The notes beneath the pieces are model-generated. The model was not told the DNA's origin. It was given only the letters and a program-made list of their open reading frames with translations, and did no database searches. From Sodalis-like endosymbiont of Proechinophthirus fluctus (GTDB taxonomy: Bacteria; Pseudomonadota; Gammaproteobacteria; Enterobacterales; Enterobacteriaceae), in assembly GCF_001602625.1 (NCBI RefSeq), contig NZ_LECR01000086.1, positions 1 through 5,829 on the forward strand: 5,829 nucleotides of DNA, written 5' to 3'. Positions within the stretch are counted from its first letter, which is position 1. Every line of letters starts with the position of its first letter. Both the position numbers and the translations under genes were made by a program. Below are positions 5,335 to 5,829 of the stretch, piece after piece.

Positions 5335-5829
5335 GTGATTGAAGCAGATCGACTGATGAGTGCCGCTACGGCGACTGAAGAAGAGGTTATCGACCGTGCT
5401 ATCCGGCCGAAAACACTGGTGGACTATATCGGCCAGCCCCATGTACGCCAGCAGATGGAGATTTTCATTCAGGCGGCAAAAATGCGCGGCGACGCGCTCG
5501 ATCATTTGCTCATTTCGGGGCCGTCCGGGCTGGGTAAAACTACGTTGGCGGATATTGTCGCCCATGAGATGGGGGTCAATCTACGCACTACTTCGGGTCC
5601 GGTGCTGGAAAAAGCCGGCGATCTGGCGGCGATGCTGACAAACCTCAAGCCTCATGACGTTTTATTTATCGATGAGATCCATCGGCTTTCGCCGGTAGTG
5701 GAGGAAGTGCTTTATCCAGCAATGGAGGATTATCAGCTGGATATCATGATAGGTGAGGGGCCGGCTGCTCGCTCTATCAAAATCGAGCTCCCTCCGTTTA
5801 CCCTGGTGGGTGCCACTACCCGCGCAGGC
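5335..5829 (+). CDS. ruvB: RuvB, Holliday junction branch-migration ATPase (N-terminal 165 codons)
   Basis: AAA+ motor that works as hexameric rings on either side of RuvA to drive branch migration. The frame starts with GTG at 5335 ([10 protein letters not shown], matching E. coli MIEADRLISA), with GAGG at 5325-5328 overlapping the ruvA stop, and stays open to the window edge. About half of the usual 336 residues are visible. Walker A is GPSGLGKT (62-69, Lys68), Walker B is LFIDEIH (110-116, Asp113-Glu114), and the window ends just after the sensor 1 motif GATTRAG (159-165). Two changes flank the P-loop: relatives read FGPPGLGKT, while here it is SGPSGLGKT (Phe61 to Ser, Pro64 to Ser). The catalytic Lys and Asp/Glu remain. 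The eight-base gap to ruvA indicates co-transcription and probably coupled translation. Confidence 0.97.
   Translation, partial: MIEADRLMSAATATEEEVIDRAIRPKTLVDYIGQPHVRQQMEIFIQAAKMRGDALDHLLISGPSGLGKTTLADIVAHEMGVNLRTTSGPVLEKAGDLAAMLTNLKPHDVLFIDEIHRLSPVVEEVLYPAMEDYQLDIMIGEGPAARSIKIELPPFTLVGATTRAG

Noticed and set aside
4900..5565. Minus-strand open frame of 221 codons across ruvA and ruvB
   Set aside because: It is antisense to two strongly conserved genes. Its length reflects their codon pattern, and the translation shows no recognisable domain.
1..5829. Insertion sequences, CRISPR arrays, tRNA genes, toxin-antitoxin or defence modules
   Set aside because: I found no transposase, no regularly spaced direct repeats of CRISPR type, no tRNA cloverleaf and no defence-related domain. 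All coding content maps to the conserved yecE-yecD-aspS-nudB-yebC-ruvCAB neighbourhood.

Overview
The window is a stretch of enterobacterial chromosome carrying the conserved block aspS - (nudB) - yebC - ruvC - ruvA - ruvB, with yecD and yecE diverging from aspS. The encoded proteins read as close relatives of the Escherichia/Yersinia versions. Two genes that are normally intact here (yecD, nudB) are reduced to recognisable wrecks full of stops and frameshifts, and several surviving proteins carry changes at family-conserved positions. That mix of fresh pseudogenes, moderate GC and retained enterobacterial order fits a recently host-restricted insect symbiont, most likely of the Sodalis group. 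The taxon is an inference from this pattern, not something the sequence proves.

Layout. Positions 1-17 (minus) hold what looks like the first codons of yecE. Positions 108-688 (minus) are a yecD (isochorismatase-family) pseudogene. Positions 689-1063 are the divergent intergenic region, with a perfect TATAAT for aspS and a long, structured leader. aspS (1064-2827) is full length. Positions 2855-3259 are a nudB (Nudix hydrolase, folate pathway) pseudogene, ending in a small intrinsic terminator placed just before the yebC ribosome-binding site. yebC (3286-4020) has an open frame but a divergent sequence. ruvC (4064-4564) follows after a 15-codon mini-ORF that exactly bridges yebC and ruvC. The 144-bp ruvC-ruvA gap holds a strong LexA (SOS) box, an extended -10 element inside a palindrome, and an 18-bp tandem repeat. 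ruvA (4709-5326) and the first 165 codons of ruvB (5335 to the window edge) form the SOS-controlled pair.

How the genes work together. AspRS charges tRNA-Asp. YebC belongs to a family linked to translation. RuvA and RuvB bind and migrate Holliday junctions, and RuvC cuts them. The Ruv catalytic residues are present, but one residue of the RuvA acidic pin is missing (D56G) and RuvC has an Arg beside its catalytic Glu. I found no sign of a new defence, mobile or RNA system. The interest lies in genome decay, in substitutions within the recombination machinery, and in unusual regulatory DNA around ruvA and aspS.
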